Part shown: one piece after another, positions 25,242 through 33,438 of the stretch
Layout: every line of letters begins with the position of its first letter
Numbering within the stretch: the stretch's first letter is position 1
Source of the DNA: DATBLE01 sp046735055
GTDB lineage: Bacteria > Actinomycetota > Thermoleophilia > Gaiellales > Gaiellaceae
Reading direction: 5' to 3'
Assembly: GCA_046735055.1 (NCBI GenBank)
Contig: JBKPSO010000085.1
Span: forward strand, 19,595-83,594
Length of the DNA: 64,000 bases
Program-made: the position numbers and the translations under genes
The notes under the pieces: model-generated
The model's input: the letters and a program-made list of their open reading frames with translations, nothing else
The model's database searches: none
Told to the model about the DNA's origin: nothing

Positions 25242-27537
25242 GCCGGTAGGGGACGCTCGTCAGGATCACCTGCGGCTCGAAGAGCAGCAGGCGCTTGAGG
25301 TAGAGCGCGCGCTGGTTGTGCAACAGCCGCTGGGGGCCGCTGAAGATGAGCTCCGGAATGACGACCACCGCGACGGCCTCAGGGTCGGCGGTGATCTTGC
25401 GGAGGTACGCGAGCAAGGGATCGCCGAGGTCACGGAACTGCGCCTCTTCGACCTCGAGCTGGATCGGGATCGGACGGAGCCTCCACTCCTCACGGATGCG
25501 CTCGGCTTCGCTGCCGTCGAAGGCGAAGAAGAGCGCCTTTGTGTCGTCGAGGTTCAGCGTGCTCGCGTAGTTCACGGCGCGGAGCGACGCTGCGTGCGAG
25601 CCGGAGACGAGCACGCGGCAGACTGCACGCCGTGGCGCTCGCCACTCGCGCGCTCGCAGGCCGATCACCGGGATGTCAGTGATCACGACTCCCGGCTCGC
25701 TGAGGAGCCGGAGCTTGAGCGAGAACTCCGTGCGGCGCGCAAGTGCGGCGAGCAGCGACGGTCGCTTGAACGCCTCCGGGATGACCGCCGTGACGAATGT
25801 CGACTCGCCGCGAGGGAGGGCCCAGAGGTAGTCGATCACCGCGTCGACCCGGCTGCCCTCCGGGTGCAATATCTCCAGGTCGGGCTTGTTGTCGGTGAGC
25901 CGGCGGAACCGCGGGCGGATTCCCGTGTCGCTCTTGGGACCGGGCACGTGGATGGCACGGAAACGGCCGCCCGTGATCTGGTTCGCGTACCAGACCGCCT
26001 CCTGGAGCGCTGCGTCGTAGGAGTCCACGTAGAGCACGACCTGGTTCGTCGGTGGGGCGGCCGCGACCACGGCCGCGGTGCCGGCGCGCAGTCGCCGTGC
26101 GACCTTGCCGTAGTGGCGGTGAATCCCGTAGAAGGAGGCGACGAGCAGGGGGATCGCGACCGCGACCGCCCAGGCACCCTCGAGGAACTTCGTCTCGACG
26201 ACGAGCACGGCGACGACCGTCGTCGCCACGGCTCCGGCGCCGTTGATCGCCGCCTTTCGCTGCCAGCCCGGGGTTCTGCGCCGGTACCAGTACCGGACCA
26301 TGCCGGCCTGGGACAACGTGAAGGCTGTGAAGACGCCGATCACGTAGAGGTGGATCAGCGCGTTCACGTCCGCGTCGAACACCCAGATCAGGAGCGAGGC
26401 GGCGCCGGCGAGGACGATGATCCCGTTCGAATAGACGAGCCTGTCGCCGAGGTTGACGAACTGGCGCGGGAAGTAGCGGTCGCGCGCCAGCACCGCCGAG
26501 AGCCGCGGAAACCCCTGATACGAGGTGTTGGCGGCAAGAATCAGGACTGCGAACGTCAGCCCCTGCACGGCGTAGTACATCCACGCTCCCGCGGAGCCGG
26601 TCGGGAAGACCGCCCGCGCGATCTCGGAGACGACCGACACGCTGTTGCTCGGAAACGCGTGCATGTGCACCGTCAGGTACGAGACGCCGAGAAACAGCAT
26701 GATCGCCATCCCGCCCATCCAGAGCAGCGTCTTCGCGGCGTTCCGGCCCTGGGGCGGGCGGAACGCGTTGACCCCGTTCGAGATCGACTCGACGCCCGTC
26801 AAGGCCGCCGCACCGGAGGCAAACGCGCGCAGGATGAGGAAGACGCCGACGCTGCCCGCGGCCCCCGCCGCGATTGGATCCGGAACGTGCGCCTGGGGAC
26901 AGCTGCCGTCGGCGCACTTCACGAGGCCGGTCGCGATCATGACGAACATCACCGCGACGAACGAGTAGGTCGGGAGGGCGAAGGCGATGCCGGACTCGCG
27001 GACGCCGCGGAGGTTGACAAGCGTGAGCACGAGGACGGCCAGCAGGGAGACCGAGACCTTGTGTGCCGCCAGCGACGGCGCAGCGGAGGTGATCGCGAGC
27101 ACGCCGGCCGCGACGGACACCGCCACGGTGAGCACGTAGTCGACGAGCAGCGCCGCTGCCGCCACCAGGCTCGGCAGCGTTCCCAGGTTCTCCTTCGCGA
27201 CGACGTATGCGCCCCCGCTCGTCTCGTAAGCCTGCACCGTCTGCGTGTAGGAGATGACGACGATCCCGAGCACCGCGGCGATCGCGATCGAGACCGGTAG
27301 GACGAGATGGGCCGCACTCGCGGACGCTCCGACGAGGACGACGAGCGCCGCCTCCGTTGCGTAGGCCACGGACGAGAGCGGGTCCGCGGAAAAGATCGGC
27401 AGCGCCAGCGTCTTCGAGAGGAGCGTCTCGCCCATCTCCGCGCCGGAACGCGGACGGCCGATCAGCGCCCGCTTGACGGCCTCCAGGCGGTCGCGACGTT
27501 CTACGAGTGCTCCAGCCTGCCGGGCCTCGTCGTCCAC
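25234..27537 (-). CDS. KimA-like APC-superfamily potassium transporter
   Basis: 767 aa from GTG 27537. About twelve membrane helices fill residues 40-500; the opening FSADPLSSVAYATEAALVVL and the later ALTGVESISNGVNAFRPP and LAANTSYQGFPRLSAVLARDRYFPRQF are characteristic of the KimA/YdaO branch of the KUP/APC superfamily. A soluble C-terminal region of about 250 residues follows, with Usp-like stretches (VVLYVDSYDAALQEAVWYA). KimA proteins are K+/H+ symporters controlled by c-di-AMP. No c-di-AMP riboswitch is present; instead a KdpE-like operator array lies upstream. An amino acid permease function is the alternative, which the context makes less likely. Confidence 0.8.
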   Translation of the reverse strand: MDDEARQAGALVERRDRLEAVKRALIGRPRSGAEMGETLLSKTLALPIFSADPLSSVAYATEAALVVLVGASASAAHLVLPVSIAIAAVLGIVVISYTQTVQAYETSGGAYVVAKENLGTLPSLVAAAALLVDYVLTVAVSVAAGVLAITSAAPSLAAHKVSVSLLAVLVLTLVNLRGVRESGIAFALPTYSFVAVMFVMIATGLVKCADGSCPQAHVPDPIAAGAAGSVGVFLILRAFASGAAALTGVESISNGVNAFRPPQGRNAAKTLLWMGGMAIMLFLGVSYLTVHMHAFPSNSVSVVSEIARAVFPTGSAGAWMYYAVQGLTFAVLILAANTSYQGFPRLSAVLARDRYFPRQFVNLGDRLVYSNGIIVLAGAASLLIWVFDADVNALIHLYVIGVFTAFTLSQAGMVRYWYRRRTPGWQRKAAINGAGAVATTVVAVLVVETKFLEGAWAVAVAIPLLVASFYGIHRHYGKVARRLRAGTAAVVAAAPPTNQVVLYVDSYDAALQEAVWYANQITGGRFRAIHVPGPKSDTGIRPRFRRLTDNKPDLEILHPEGSRVDAVIDYLWALPRGESTFVTAVIPEAFKRPSLLAALARRTEFSLKLRLLSEPGVVITDIPVIGLRAREWRAPRRAVCRVLVSGSHAASLRAVNYASTLNLDDTKALFFAFDGSEAERIREEWRLRPIPIQLEVEEAQFRDLGDPLLAYLRKITADPEAVAVVVIPELIFSGPQRLLHNQRALYLKRLLLFEPQVILTSVPYRLS

Positions 27538-27543
27538 GTCGCT

Positions 27544-27549
27544 ACGCTA
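27544..27549 (-). promoter_or_regulatory. -10 box of leaderless KimA-like gene
   Basis: On the minus strand TAGCGT, a 6-base spacer, then GTG 27537. It overlaps one arm (27546-27554) of a perfect 9-bp inverted repeat whose other arm (27618-27626) overlaps the -10 region of the divergent usp gene. Confidence 0.5.
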
Positions 27550-27562
27550 GCGCCCGTCCCTC

Positions 27563-27610
27563 TTGAGGTTTTCTTAAGGCGCTGCTCCTGAATCTTGAGC
27601 GCTGCTTGAG
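27563..27610 (+). promoter_or_regulatory. Proposed KdpE operator copy 2 between kimA-like and usp genes
   Basis: Half-sites TTGAG at 27563, TTAAG at 27574, TTGAG at 27595 and TTGAG at 27606: offsets 11, 21, 11, the same as at 19010-19057. The last half-site is 28 bp before the usp start (29 bp in kdp). It could control the divergent KimA-like gene as well. Confidence 0.65.
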
Positions 27611-27633
27611 TCCGGGAGGCGCTAGCTGAGCGG

Positions 27634-28107
27634 GTGACGACTGGAGTCGCGCACCGACGTACGTCGTCTCTCACGGGCCGGTACCGGCGGATTCTCGTCC
27701 CGCTCCTCGCCGGGCCGGAGTCCGGCCGCGCGGTCGACGCCGCGTGCCGTCTTGCCGCGGAACGCAAGGCCGTCATGACCGCCCTGACCGTGATCGAGGT
27801 GCCTCCGCTGCTCCCACTCGATGCTCGGATGGACGAAGAGGAGGCGGAAGGAAGGCAGGCGCTGGCGCGCGCGGAGACCGTTGCAGACGCCTACGGCGTG
27901 GGCTACCAGGGGTGGCAGGTGCGCGCGCGGGACGCGGCCACCGCGATCCTCGACGCGATCGGGGAGAGCGACGCACAGCTGGTCGTCGTCAGCGCGGCGT
28001 GCACGGCCCGCGCGAGGCGGGGCGCGCCGCCGTTCGGTCGCGACATTCAGCAAATCCTCCGCAAAGCCTCCTGTCGCGTGCTGCTGATCGCACTGCCTGT
28101 CGGCTGA
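27634..28107 (+). CDS. Universal stress protein (UspA family)
   Basis: 157 aa single Usp domain: RRILVPLLAGPESGRAVDAACRLAAE at the start, a central VARAETVADAYG-like helix region, and the end VVSAACTARARRGAPPFGRDIQQILRKASCRVLLI, which holds a variant of the G-2x-G-9x-G(S/T) ATP loop (less canonical here). It is divergent from the KimA-like gene and shares its operator array, so it probably answers to potassium status. A -10-like TAGCTG (27623-27628) lies 5 bases before the GTG. Confidence 0.85.
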   Translation: MTTGVAHRRTSSLTGRYRRILVPLLAGPESGRAVDAACRLAAERKAVMTALTVIEVPPLLPLDARMDEEEAEGRQALARAETVADAYGVGYQGWQVRARDAATAILDAIGESDAQLVVVSAACTARARRGAPPFGRDIQQILRKASCRVLLIALPVG

Positions 28108-28149
28108 CGGCACGTACGGCGCAATCGTTCGCCGGCTTGCCGGTGCCGC

Positions 28150-30390
28150 CTAGCGGCGCGCGAGCATCCGGCGGAGCAGCTCGAGCGCGCCTGCCTTGTC
28201 GAGCATGTCGTTCAGGTTGCCGCACTTCGGCGACTGGACGCACGAGGGACAGCCGTGGTCGCACGGACAACCGCCGATCAGCTTCGCGGTGTCCTCGACC
28301 CACCCCTCGAACGCCTCGAAGCCGCGGGCCGTGATCCCGACGCCGCCCGCGTGCCCGTCGTAGACGAAGATCGTCGGGCGGCCGGTCTGGAAGTGGACGT
28401 TCGTCGAGAGGCCGCCGATGTCCCAGCGGTCGCACATCGCCCAGAGCGGGAGCAGCGCGATCAGCGCGTGCTCGGCCGCATGGAGCGAGCCGAGGAGCTT
28501 CGGCATCCGTTCGAGGCCGTCGAGCATCTCGGGCTCGGGGCAGAACCAGACCGCCTCCGTCTCGAAGCTCGTCTCCGGGAGGTCGAGGCCGACGAGGTCG
28601 AGCGTCGCCTGCGTCGAGGCCTGCTTCAACTGGTAGGCGACGACCTGCTCGGTGACGGAGACGGCGCCCCAGCTGAGCTCGAGGCCGAGCCTCGTCTCGG
28701 TGCGCTTCGCTTCCTCGATCGCGGTCGTCGTGTCCTTCTTCGCCTGCGTATACAGGTCGCCGGAGAGGGGCGAGACGAGTGCCTGCCTCGCGTCGAGGTC
28801 GAGCTCGGCGACGCGGTAGGCCTCGCCGAGGTGGAGATAGACGGCGCCCTCGTGGACGGTCGAGTACGCGCGCTCGCGCTCGACGAGGCCGAGCACCGAG
28901 CCGGTGGAGGTATCGATCACCGCAAATGAGTCCGGGCTCGTCGAGCGGAGCGGGACACGGGCGGCCGGGTAATCGCGGCCGGCCCAGACGAAGCCGGCGG
29001 GCGTCGGCTTCAGCTCGGGGAGGGTAGCCGCACGCTCGAGGGCCTCGTCGCCGAGCATGTCCCGGTCGGCGTCGTCGAGGGGCGCCTCGAACGCGGCCGA
29101 GAGGACGTGGCCGTCGAGCACCCGCGGGTTCGCGTGGTCGAGGATCGCGGCCTCGACCCGGCGCTCGAGGAGCGCCTCCGGCTCGCGCATGAAGTACTGG
29201 TCGAGCGCGTCCTCGCTCGCGACGAGGAGCGCGAGCCCGTGGCCGCGGCGGCCGGCTCGCCCCCACTGCTGGCGCAGGCTGGCGACCGTGCCCGGGAAGC
29301 CGGTCGAGATCACGCAGTCGAGCAGGCCGATGTCGATCCCCAGCTCGAGCGCGTCCGTGGCTGCGACCCCGAGCAGCTCGCCGGCGGCGAGCCGCTGCTC
29401 GATCTCGCGCCGCTGCGCGGGCGTGTAGCCGGCGCGATAGGGAGAGAGGCGGGTGCGGTACTCCTTGCCGAGCCGGTCGAGCGTGAAGCGGTGGATCAGC
29501 TCCGCCGACTTCCGGCTCTTCGCGAAGCAGAGCGTGCGCAGGCCGCGCTCGACCAACTGGGCCATCAGCCGCGAGGCCTCGCCGAGCGCGCTGGCCCGGA
29601 CGCCGAGCTCGGTGTCGAGGAGAGGGGGGTTCCAGAGCGCGATCGTCCGCTCGGCGCGGGGGGCGGCGTCGTCCTCGACGACCGTGAAGTCCACTCCGAC
29701 GAGCGAGCGGCCGAGCTGCGCCGGGTTGGCGATCGTCGCGGAGGCGAGCAGGAACTGCGGCTCGGCGCCGTAGACCCGCGCGAGCCGTCGGAGGCGCCGC
29801 AGGACGTTGCCGACGTGCGAGCCGAAGACGCCGCGGTAGACGTGCGCCTCGTCGACGACGACGTACGCGAGGTTTGCGAGCACGTCGCCCCAGCGGTCGT
29901 GGTGGGGGAGGACGCCGACGTGGAGCATGTCCGGGTTCGAGAGGACGAGGTTCGACCACTTCCGGATCTGCCACCGTCGTTCCACCTCGGTGTCGCCGTC
30001 ATAGATCGCCGCCCGGATGCGCGGCACCTTCAGATCCGTCAGCGAGCGGAGCTGGTCCTGCGCGAGCGCCTTCGTCGGGTAGAGGTAGATCGCCCGCCGC
30101 TTGGGCTCGTGTGCGAGCGCGTCGAGCACGGGGAGGTTGAACGCCAGCGACTTGCCGCTCGCCGTGCCCGTGACGACGGCGACTTGCTCGCCGCGCGCGG
30201 CGGCCTCCCACGCCTCGGCCTGGTGCTCGTAGAGCTCGTGCACGCCGCGGGCCTCGAGCGCGGCGCGGAGCTTCGGGTGCAGGTCGGCGGGAAGGGGCGC
30301 GGTGCGCGCCTCGCGCGCCGGCTCGCCTCCGAGGTAGGCGAGCTCCTCTCCCTCGAGGAGTCCGGCCCATCCGGCGAGCTCGACGCTCAT
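28150..30390 (-). CDS. MrfA-like DEAD/DEAH helicase with C-terminal MZB/DUF1998 domain
   Basis: 746 aa. RecA-like domain 1 holds Walker A (VVTGTASGKSLAFNLPVL), DEAH box (VVVDEAHVYRGVFG) and LLASATIANP; domain 2 holds GVAATDALELGIDIGLLD and QQWGRAGRRG. The C-terminal DUF1998 region has four clustered cysteines in GGCPCDHGCPSCVQSP (about residues 705-722). B. subtilis MrfA, with the same layout, is a 3'-5' helicase that acts with the nuclease MrfB in mitomycin C lesion repair. No mrfB-like neighbour is present. Family assignment is firm; the repair role is by homology. Confidence 0.9.
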   Translation of the reverse strand: MSVELAGWAGLLEGEELAYLGGEPAREARTAPLPADLHPKLRAALEARGVHELYEHQAEAWEAAARGEQVAVVTGTASGKSLAFNLPVLDALAHEPKRRAIYLYPTKALAQDQLRSLTDLKVPRIRAAIYDGDTEVERRWQIRKWSNLVLSNPDMLHVGVLPHHDRWGDVLANLAYVVVDEAHVYRGVFGSHVGNVLRRLRRLARVYGAEPQFLLASATIANPAQLGRSLVGVDFTVVEDDAAPRAERTIALWNPPLLDTELGVRASALGEASRLMAQLVERGLRTLCFAKSRKSAELIHRFTLDRLGKEYRTRLSPYRAGYTPAQRREIEQRLAAGELLGVAATDALELGIDIGLLDCVISTGFPGTVASLRQQWGRAGRRGHGLALLVASEDALDQYFMREPEALLERRVEAAILDHANPRVLDGHVLSAAFEAPLDDADRDMLGDEALERAATLPELKPTPAGFVWAGRDYPAARVPLRSTSPDSFAVIDTSTGSVLGLVERERAYSTVHEGAVYLHLGEAYRVAELDLDARQALVSPLSGDLYTQAKKDTTTAIEEAKRTETRLGLELSWGAVSVTEQVVAYQLKQASTQATLDLVGLDLPETSFETEAVWFCPEPEMLDGLERMPKLLGSLHAAEHALIALLPLWAMCDRWDIGGLSTNVHFQTGRPTIFVYDGHAGGVGITARGFEAFEGWVEDTAKLIGGCPCDHGCPSCVQSPKCGNLNDMLDKAGALELLRRMLARR

Positions 30391-30417
30391 GCGCCTATTG
30401 AAGCCGCGGCAGGTCGA

Positions 30418-30714
30418 TCAGCTCTCGGCGACCTGCTCGAGCGTCCGCGGCTCGAAGCGCTCGACCAGCTCCTGGAGCCGCGCCACGCGCTCGTGGTAGC
30501 CCGCGTCACGTCGCCAGCTGCGCACGGCGCCGACCGTCTCCCAGGGGCCGAAGCTGACGAAGGTCGACGGGTTCTCGGTATCGCGGAGCAGCCGGGCGTG
30601 GGCGCGAAGCCCGTGCCGGTGGCTCCACTGGACCCAGTCGACCCAGCGCCGCACGAACTCGTCCTCCTGCCCGGACTTCACCTGCCAGGTCGTGTGCGTG
30701 AACGGTGTGCCCAT
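30418..30714 (-). CDS. Small ABM-fold (antibiotic biosynthesis monooxygenase-like) protein
   Basis: 98 aa from ATG 30714. The sequence THTTWQVKSGQEDEFVRRW and the later STFVSFGPWETVGAVRSWR suggest a dimeric alpha-beta ABM/EthD-like barrel. Such proteins range from heme-degrading enzymes to orphan monooxygenases, so no reaction is proposed. It is divergent from thiD, only 18 bp apart; CATCGT on the minus strand, which overlaps the thiD -10 box, is 6 bases before its start. Confidence 0.7.
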   Translation of the reverse strand: MGTPFTHTTWQVKSGQEDEFVRRWVDWVQWSHRHGLRAHARLLRDTENPSTFVSFGPWETVGAVRSWRRDAGYHERVARLQELVERFEPRTLEQVAES

Positions 30715-30719
30715 CCCCC

Positions 30720-30725
30720 TACGAT
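30720..30725 (+). promoter_or_regulatory. -10 box deciding the thiD start
   Basis: TACGAT with a 7-base spacer to GTG 30733. The alternative ATG at 30724 would lie inside this box, so GTG 30733 is preferred. Confidence 0.5.
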
Positions 30726-30732
30726 GCCAGGC

Positions 30733-31512
30733 GTGACGGTTCCGCGCTGCCTGACGATCGCCGGCTCCGACTCGGGCGGTGGGGCCGGGATCCAGGCCGA
30801 CCTGAAGGCCTTTGCCGCGGCGGGGTGCCACGGCGCCTCGGCGATCGTCGCGCTCACCGCACAGAACACCCTCGGCGTGACCGACGTGCTCGAGGTGCCG
30901 CCGGAGTTCGTCCGCGCGCAGCTCGAGGCCGTCTTCTCGGACATCGGTGTCGACGCGGCGAAGACCGGGATGCTCTTCTCCGCGCGGATCATCGAGACCG
31001 TCGCCGAGTTCCTGGCCGAGCACCCGGTGCCGCTCGTCGTCGACCCGGTGATGATCGCGAGCTCCGGTGCGAAGCTCCTGCAGGACGATGCGGTCGACGT
31101 GCTCGTCGGACGGCTCTTTCCCCTCGCGACTGTCATCACTCCGAACAGGTTCGAGGCCGAAGCGCTCGTCGAAGGGTCAGGCTCGAGCCTGACCGTGCTC
31201 GCGGAGCGGCTCCACGAGCTGGGCGCGCCGGCTGTGATCGTCACCGGGGGGCATGGCCCAGACCGCGTCGACCACCTCTTCGACGGCCGGGAGCACCTCC
31301 AGATCCCGATCGAGCGGCACGACGTCGCTGCCACGCACGGCGCCGGCTGCACCCACTCCGCGACCCTCGCTGCGCTGCTCGCGAGGGGTCTGACCCTCGA
31401 GGAGGCGGCCCGAGGTGCCGCAGAGGCAGCCTCGCGCGCGGTCGAGAACGGCCTGACCGAGATCGGCGCCGGCGAAGGACCGGTCGATGTCCTCGGGATC
31501 GCGGCTCGCTGA
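30733..31512 (+). CDS. thiD: Hydroxymethylpyrimidine/phosphomethylpyrimidine kinase
   Basis: 259 aa ribokinase-fold enzyme of thiamine synthesis that phosphorylates HMP and then HMP-P. Motifs: LTIAGSDSGGGAGIQADLKAF, ALTAQNT, VVDPVMIASSGAKLL, VITPNRFEAEALV, and the anion-hole/catalytic THGAGCTHSATLAALLARG. It overlaps thiL by 26 bp. No TPP riboswitch can exist upstream since only 18 bp separate it from the divergent gene. Confidence 0.94.
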   Translation: MTVPRCLTIAGSDSGGGAGIQADLKAFAAAGCHGASAIVALTAQNTLGVTDVLEVPPEFVRAQLEAVFSDIGVDAAKTGMLFSARIIETVAEFLAEHPVPLVVDPVMIASSGAKLLQDDAVDVLVGRLFPLATVITPNRFEAEALVEGSGSSLTVLAERLHELGAPAVIVTGGHGPDRVDHLFDGREHLQIPIERHDVAATHGAGCTHSATLAALLARGLTLEEAARGAAEAASRAVENGLTEIGAGEGPVDVLGIAAR

Positions 31513-32317
31513 CCTCGGCGAGCTCGGGCTGCTCGCGGAGCTGGAGCGCCGCGGCCTCGCCGTCCGCATCGAGAACGATGCGGCCGAGCTCTCCGGGGGC
31601 CGCGTCGTCACCCAGGACGTCCTCGTCGAGGGCGTCCACTTCCGGCTCGACTGGATCTCGTGGCGGGACCTCGGCTTTCGTGCGGCCGCCGTCAACCTCA
31701 GCGACCTAGCCGCGTCGGGGGCCGAGCCCGAGGGCCTGATCGTGACACTCGCCGTCTCCGCCGAGACGGGGCTCGACGACGTCCTCGAGCTCTACCAGGG
31801 CCTCGGTGACTCGGGCGTCCCGGTGCTCGGCGGCGACACCTCGGCTTCGGACCGGCTGGTGCTTAGCGTCACAGCGCTCGGCCGCTCCGAGCGGGTCCCC
31901 GGCCGTGGAGGTGCGAAGCCTGGCGACGTGCTCGTCCTCACCGGCCCGCTCGGTGCCGCCGGCGCCGCCTTCCGCGAGCAGCGTTACGTCCGGCCGCCGG
32001 TTCGCCTCGAGGAAGGCCGCGCACTCGCCCGGACCGCGCACGCGCTGATCGACGTCTCGGATGGGCTCGCAGTGGACGCCGGTCACGTCGCCGCCCGCTC
32101 GGGCTGCCGGCTCGTGATCGAACTGGAGCGAGTCCCGCTCGCCGCGGGCGCGACGATCGAGGATCTCGCCTTCGGCGAGGACTACGAGCTCCTTGCCGCA
32201 GTCCCGGACGCGCAGAGCTTCGCCGAGATCGGCCGTTGCGACGAGGGCGAGGGCGTCGAGCTGCTGCTCGGCGGCGAACCCGTGGAGCTACCGGGCTTCG
32301 AGCACTTTCGCCGCTAG
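31487..32317 (+). CDS. thiL: Thiamine-monophosphate kinase
   Basis: 276 aa. It converts thiamine phosphate to thiamine diphosphate with ATP. Recognised by the order VTQDVLVEGVHFRLDWISWRD, AAVNLSDLAASGAEP, VLGGDTSAS, ALIDVSDGLAVDAGHVA and FGEDYELLAAV. The usual N-terminal GDDAAV metal motif appears as ENDAAEL, so the first acidic ligand may differ. It is somewhat shorter than the family norm of about 320 residues. It overlaps thiD, forming a two-gene thiamine operon without thiC or thiE nearby. Confidence 0.9.
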   Translation: MSSGSRLADLGELGLLAELERRGLAVRIENDAAELSGGRVVTQDVLVEGVHFRLDWISWRDLGFRAAAVNLSDLAASGAEPEGLIVTLAVSAETGLDDVLELYQGLGDSGVPVLGGDTSASDRLVLSVTALGRSERVPGRGGAKPGDVLVLTGPLGAAGAAFREQRYVRPPVRLEEGRALARTAHALIDVSDGLAVDAGHVAARSGCRLVIELERVPLAAGATIEDLAFGEDYELLAAVPDAQSFAEIGRCDEGEGVELLLGGEPVELPGFEHFRR

Positions 32318-32631
32318 CCGAGCCAGCGCGCGAAGGTCTGCTCGAAGTACTCGCGCGGCCGGGCGCCGACGACCGCCTCGTGCCGCTCGCCGCCCGCGAA
32401 GAGGATCACGGTCGGGATCGAGAGCACGCCGAGCTCCGCCGCGCGCGCGGGGTGCTCGTCGATGTTCACCTTCACGAACGCGAGCCGCCCGCCGTGCTCG
32501 GCCTCGAGCTCGCCGAGCAGCTTGTCGACTGCCTTGCACGGGCCGCACGAGGGTGCCCAGAAGTCGACGAAGACCGGCCGGTCGGCGCCGAGCACGTCCG
32601 CGGCGAAGCTCTCGTCGGTGACCTCGACCAC
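32314..32631 (-). CDS. Thioredoxin
   Basis: 105 aa from GTG 32631. Thioredoxin fold with redox motif FWAPSCGPCKAVDKLL (Ser replaces the usual Trp in WCGPC), the cis-Pro segment SIPTVILFAGG and VKVNIDEHPARAAELGVLSIPT. It reduces protein disulfides in the cytoplasm; no signal peptide is seen. Starts further upstream would lie in the palindromic repeat at 32638. It overlaps the thiL stop convergently by 4 bp. Confidence 0.9.
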   Translation of the reverse strand: MVEVTDESFAADVLGADRPVFVDFWAPSCGPCKAVDKLLGELEAEHGGRLAFVKVNIDEHPARAAELGVLSIPTVILFAGGERHEAVVGARPREYFEQTFARWLG

Positions 32632-32637
32632 GTTACT

Positions 32638-32676
32638 CCGCTCCGGCGCCGGCGAAGCCGGCACCTCCGCTTCCGG
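32638..32676 (-). repeat. 39-bp palindromic repeat, copy 2
   Basis: Reverse complement of the element at 6754-6792 with one mismatch in the loop. It lies between the thioredoxin start and the end of the glycosyltransferase gene, i.e. outside genes, unlike copy 1. Confidence 0.8.
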
Positions 32677-32696
32677 ATGCAATGTCGAGCATTTTG

Positions 32697-33419
32697 TCAG
32701 CGTAGACGGCCGAGCAAAGCCAGCGCCCCGAGGTAGGGGACGCGCCAGACCGCCTCCAAGGCGATCGCCGGGGTCATCTTCGAGGTTCCCACCCGGCGGT
32801 CGACGAACCGGATCGGCACCTCCAGCACGCGGAACCCGGCCCGCTCGGCGCGGTAGGTGGTCTCGATCTGGAACGCGTACCCGCGTGCGGAGACGGCGCC
32901 GAGGTCGATCGTCTCCAGCACCTCGCGCCGGTAGCACTTGAAACCACCCGTCAGGTCGTGCACCGGCGCCCAGAGCAGCGCCTGCGCGTAGAGCGATCCC
33001 GCGCGGGAGACGAATCGCCGCGCCGCGCCCCAGTTCTCGATCCGGCCGCCGTGGACGTAGCGCGAGCCGAGCACGAGGTCGGCCTCGGCGGCTGCCGCGA
33101 TCAGCCGCGGGACGTCGTCGGGATCGTGGGAAAAGTCGCAGTCCATCTCGAGCACGAGCTCGGAGCCGTCGGCGAGCGCCCGCCGGAAGCCGGCGAGATA
33201 CGCGGGGCCCAGCCCATCCTTGACCGGCCTGTGCAGCACCGTGACGCGCGGGTCTTCCGCACTGAGCCGCTCGGCGAGCTCGCCGGTCCCGTCGGGCGAG
33301 CTGTCGTCGATCACGAGGATCTGGTCGTCCGGCCCCAGCCGCTCGAGGAGGGCTGCGACCATCGGCCCGATGTTCTCGCGCTCGTTGTAGGTGGGGAGGC
33401 ACACGGTTGCCCTGGGCAC
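32697..33419 (-). CDS. Polyprenol monophosphomannose synthase-like GT2 glycosyltransferase
   Basis: 240 aa. GT-A fold with the Dpm1-type motifs CLPTYNERENIGPM, ILVIDDSSPDGTGELAERL, the DxD-like EMDCDFSHDPDDVPRL and GSRYVHGGRIENWG, and GGFKCYRREVLE. No C-terminal membrane domain is present, so it matches the catalytic domain only. It likely moves mannose (or another sugar) from GDP-mannose to polyprenyl phosphate for surface glycans or protein O-mannosylation. It is divergent from polX by 19 bp. Confidence 0.88.
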   Translation of the reverse strand: MPRATVCLPTYNERENIGPMVAALLERLGPDDQILVIDDSSPDGTGELAERLSAEDPRVTVLHRPVKDGLGPAYLAGFRRALADGSELVLEMDCDFSHDPDDVPRLIAAAAEADLVLGSRYVHGGRIENWGAARRFVSRAGSLYAQALLWAPVHDLTGGFKCYRREVLETIDLGAVSARGYAFQIETTYRAERAGFRVLEVPIRFVDRRVGTSKMTPAIALEAVWRVPYLGALALLGRLR

Positions 33420-33425
33420 GCGGCC

Positions 33426-33431
33426 TATGAT
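33426..33431 (+). promoter_or_regulatory. -10 box of leaderless polX
   Basis: TATGAT, a 7-base spacer, then ATG 33439. The in-frame ATG at 33427 overlaps the box and is less likely. The complement lies 6 bases before the divergent GTG 33419. Confidence 0.55.
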
Positions 33432-33438
33432 CGCGGCA

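Noticed and set aside
27538..27562. c-di-AMP (ydaO/kimA) riboswitch before the KimA-like gene
   Set aside because: The proposed transcript is leaderless and the divergent gene is too close for a riboswitch.
30724..30726. ATG start for thiD
   Set aside because: It would lie inside the TACGAT -10 box; GTG 30733 has the usual 7-base spacing and loses no conserved residue.
30715..30732. TPP riboswitch before thiD
   Set aside because: Only 18 bp separate the divergent start codons and a -10 box fills the space.
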